Of a stretch of 64,000 bases of DNA, positions 61,914 through 64,000 are shown piece by piece. The notes under the pieces are model-generated. The model saw only the letters and a list, made by a program, of their open reading frames with translations. It was not told the DNA's origin and searched no databases. The DNA is from JAOUEA01 sp963797635 (GTDB lineage: Bacteria > Actinomycetota > UBA4738 > HRBIN12): assembly GCA_963797635.1 (NCBI GenBank), contig CAWCPZ010000010.1, positions 434,001-498,000 on the forward strand. The letters are read 5' to 3'. Both the position numbers and the translations under genes were made by a program. The stretch's first letter is position 1, and the number at the start of each line of letters is the position of its first letter.

Positions 61914-62945
61914 TTGCCAGAGGCGTCGAGCGTCACGGTTTCCTGTCGCAACGTGTGGAAGGTCTACGGACCGAAGGCCGATCGCATCGTGGATTCGCCC
62001 GATGCGCTGCTCCCGCGAGCCGAGCTGCTCGAGAAGACCGGTTGCGTCGCGGCCGTCCGCGATGTCTCGTTCGACGTTGCGCCCGGCGAGGTGTTCGTGG
62101 TCATGGGGCTGTCGGGCAGCGGCAAGTCCACCCTGATCCGCACCGTGACCCGGCTGATCGACGCCACAGCCGGCGAGGTGTTGATCGACGGCGACGACGT
62201 GCTCGGGATGAACGAGGAGCGGTTGCGCGACCTCCGCCGGCACAAGGTCAGCATGGTCTTCCAGCACTTCGGCCTGCTGCCGCACCGTCGCATCGTCGAC
62301 AACGTGGCGTTCGGGCTCGAGATCCAGGGCGAGGACAAGGACGCGCGCACGAAGCAGGCCGAGGAGGTCCTGGACACCGTGGGCCTCGGTGGATGGGGCG
62401 AGCATTTCCCCGACGAGCTCTCCGGCGGGATGCAGCAGCGCGTCGGCCTGGCGCGCGCGCTCGCCACCGACCCGGAGATCATGCTGTTCGACGAGCCGTT
62501 CAGCGCGCTGGACCCGTTGATCCGTCGCGACATGCAGGACGAGGTGGTGCGCCTGCAGCGCGAGCTCAAGAAGACGATGATCTTCATCACCCACGACCTG
62601 GCGGAAGCCCTGAAGCTGGGGGACCGCATCGCGATCATGAAGGACGGCCATTTCGTCCAGGTGGGCTCGCCCGAGGAGGTCGTCTCCGAGCCGGCGGACG
62701 ACTACGTGGCCGACTTCACGAAGGAAGTGCCGCGCGCGCACGTGCTGACCGCCAGGACCGTGATGCAGCCGGCCGCCGGCAACGGTGAGCGCTACGGCGG
62801 TGACATCACGCCCTCGACGATCGTGCAGGAGCTGATCCCGCACTTCGCCTCCTCCGACCTCCCGTTGCGCGTGGTGGACGGGGACCAGGTGCTGGGCTCG
62901 GTCGATCGCAGCGCCGTGATGGCCGCGTTGGTCGAGGAGCACTGA
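61914..62945 (+). CDS. proV: Glycine-betaine/proline ABC transporter ATPase
   Basis: A 343-residue ATPase of the ProV/OpuAA type. Walker A GLSGSGKSTLIRTVTRL, Q-loop VFQHFGLLPHRRIVDNVAFG, signature LSGGMQQRVGLARALA, Walker B IMLFDEPFSALDPLIRRDMQ and FITHDLAEAL are all characteristic. A C-terminal part (~270-343, VLTARTVMQPAAG...LPLRVVDGDQVLGSV) looks like a short CBS-like region. Start is TTG 61914 with a G-rich stretch just before it; no ATG or GTG lies nearby in frame. Followed by the permease after 2 nt. Confidence 0.9.
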   Translation: MPEASSVTVSCRNVWKVYGPKADRIVDSPDALLPRAELLEKTGCVAAVRDVSFDVAPGEVFVVMGLSGSGKSTLIRTVTRLIDATAGEVLIDGDDVLGMNEERLRDLRRHKVSMVFQHFGLLPHRRIVDNVAFGLEIQGEDKDARTKQAEEVLDTVGLGGWGEHFPDELSGGMQQRVGLARALATDPEIMLFDEPFSALDPLIRRDMQDEVVRLQRELKKTMIFITHDLAEALKLGDRIAIMKDGHFVQVGSPEEVVSEPADDYVADFTKEVPRAHVLTARTVMQPAAGNGERYGGDITPSTIVQELIPHFASSDLPLRVVDGDQVLGSVDRSAVMAALVEEH

Positions 62946-62947
62946 GC

Positions 62948-64000
62948 GTGGCGACGGTCGACGCACCGCCGCGATCGTCGGCGCCACGCGTCGAGGTCGG
63001 CGCCCCACCCGAGATCGTCGTTCCGCCGCCGGCGAACCCGTGGCGACGTCGCCTGATCTGGATCGGCGGCGATCGTGGTCGCGACGGTCGTCGCGCTGCA
63101 GCTCGCCAACGGGTTCCCGGAGAGATGGGTGGTCGACGCACAGCGATGGTTCGCCAACGTGGAGACGTGGGTGATCGAGAACGACGAGACGAGCCCGCTG
63201 TTCGTCTATTTCCTGACCCCGCTCGAAGAACTTCCTCAACGCGTTCCTCGACGGTGTGACGAACGTCCTGCTGCGGATGACCTGGATCGGCGTCGTCACC
63301 GCCGCGGCCGTGATCGGCGGGTTGCTCGCCGGCTGGAAGATGGCGCTGCTCGCAGGGCTGGGGTTCCTGTCGTTGGGCGTGCTCGGGTTGTGGGAGTCGA
63401 GCATGGAGACCCTGGCGCTGATCCTCGTGGCCGTCACGGTGGCGCTCGTGATCGGCATCCCGCTCGGCATCTGGGCGGGCCGCAACCCCAAGGTGGAGCG
63501 GATCCTCCGTCCGCTGCTCGATGCCGCGCAGACCATCCCCGCGTACTGCTACCTGATCCTGCTCGTGCTCTTCTTCAGCATCGGGGACACCACGGCGTTG
63601 ATCTCCACGGTGATCTTCGCGCTGCCGCCGGCGGTCCGCCTCACGAGCCTGGGGATGCGCGGCGTGCCGTCCGGAGCGATGGAGGTGGCCGATTCGTTCG
63701 GGACGACCTCACGGCAACGCCTCATGAAGGTGCAGCTCCCGCTGGCGAAGCCCTCGATCATGCTGGGGGTCAACCAGACGATCATGATGGCGCTGGGCAT
63801 GGTCGTGATCGCCGCCGTGGTGGGCGCCGGCGGGCTCGGCCAAGAGGTCCTCCAGGGACTGCGAAACCTCAACGTCGGCGAGGCGTTCGTGGGAGGCACC
63901 GCGATCGTGATCATGGCGATCGTGCTCGACCGCGTGACCTACGCCTGGAGCAAACGCGATCGCCGCTCGAACGCCCTGACGGTCGGCGGCAGGACGATCA
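62948..64000 (+). CDS. proW: Glycine-betaine/proline ABC permease (3'-partial, two frame changes)
   Basis: Runs off the right edge. GTG 62948 starts a Pro-rich cytoplasmic head (PPEIVVPPPANPWRRRLIWI). Frame changes near 63068 and near 63225 join VVATVVALQLANGFPERWVV and FVYFLTPL to FLNAFLDGVTNVLLRMTW. The rest is intact to the edge: ILVAVTVALVIGIPLGIWAG, AQTIPAYCYLILLVLFF, VADSFGTTSRQRLMKVQLPL (EAA loop) and VGAGGLGQEVLQGLRNLNVG, typical of ProW/OpuAB. A binding protein gene would be expected beyond the edge. Confidence 0.82.

Noticed and set aside
8600..63230. Idea that frame changes cluster at GATC sites (methylation-linked sequencing errors)
   Set aside because: Several breaks do lie near GATC, but GATC occurs about every 50 nt in this window, so proximity is expected by chance; breaks near 14570, 18115 and 47690 have none close by.

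Overview
The window reads as a chromosomal segment of an uncultivated high-GC actinobacterium (Actinomycetota). This rests on very high third-position GC, frequent GTG starts with an occasional TTG start, an F420-type luciferase-like oxidoreductase, DUF6457 and DUF3054 proteins, Tat-type lipoproteins, and many start codons placed directly behind a TA-n3-T promoter box (leaderless mRNAs). No rRNA, tRNA, CRISPR array, phage or insertion sequence was seen. Genes are packed, often with 4-bp ATGA/GTGA overlaps.

Layout. 0-4.4 kb: MFS/cyclic-nucleotide-domain fusion (cut by the left edge), hotdog thioesterase, secreted NlpC/P60 hydrolase with SLH repeats, two small unknowns, and a promoter with two sets of direct repeats. 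4.5-8.6 kb: M20 peptidase, membrane-anchored ATP-grasp ligase, and C45/NTN acyltransferase-like protein, a candidate uncharacterised amide-bond pathway. 8.6-13.2 kb: a badly frameshifted membrane protein, YjbQ, an orphan GroES-like protein, a PrmC-like methyltransferase with HPPY instead of NPPY, and an S9 peptidase. 13.4-18 kb: orphan family-5 solute-binding lipoprotein, then molybdenum-cofactor genes (moaA, DUF6457, a MogA-XdhC fusion). 18-21.6 kb: sulfatase, phosphoesterase (phospholipase C type) and a type I membrane protein. 21.6-24.4 kb: nitrilase-family hydrolase and a KamA-like radical SAM aminomutase. 24.5-32.4 kb: two large c-di-GMP proteins flanking transketolase and a DEAD-box helicase. 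33-39 kb: threonine catabolism (tdh-kbl), then a TetR regulator divergent from an MMPL exporter across a shared operator. 39-47 kb: LLM oxidoreductase, AlkD-like repair protein, DCC protein, polysaccharide deacetylase, DUF3054, DAO-type oxidase, SDR, aldehyde dehydrogenase. 47-56 kb: MFS permease, a spermidine/putrescine-type ABC system with two solute-binding proteins in convergent operons, and a flavin amine oxidase. 55.8-59.6 kb: enoyl-CoA hydratase, NDP-forming acyl-CoA synthetase, DMT permease. 59.6-64 kb: VOC protein and choline-dehydrogenase-type GMC oxidase, divergent from a glycine-betaine-type ABC transporter that runs off the right edge.

Together the genes suggest a heterotroph that takes up and oxidises amines, choline/betaine, threonine and acyl-CoA substrates, with Moco-dependent hydroxylases and c-di-GMP signalling.

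Caution: about twenty genes carry internal frame changes, densest at 50-54.4 kb. Protein similarity continues across each break without accumulated stops, so most are probably sequence or assembly indels, but true decay cannot be excluded from this sequence alone. Protein family calls come from recognising motifs by eye; no database search was run.
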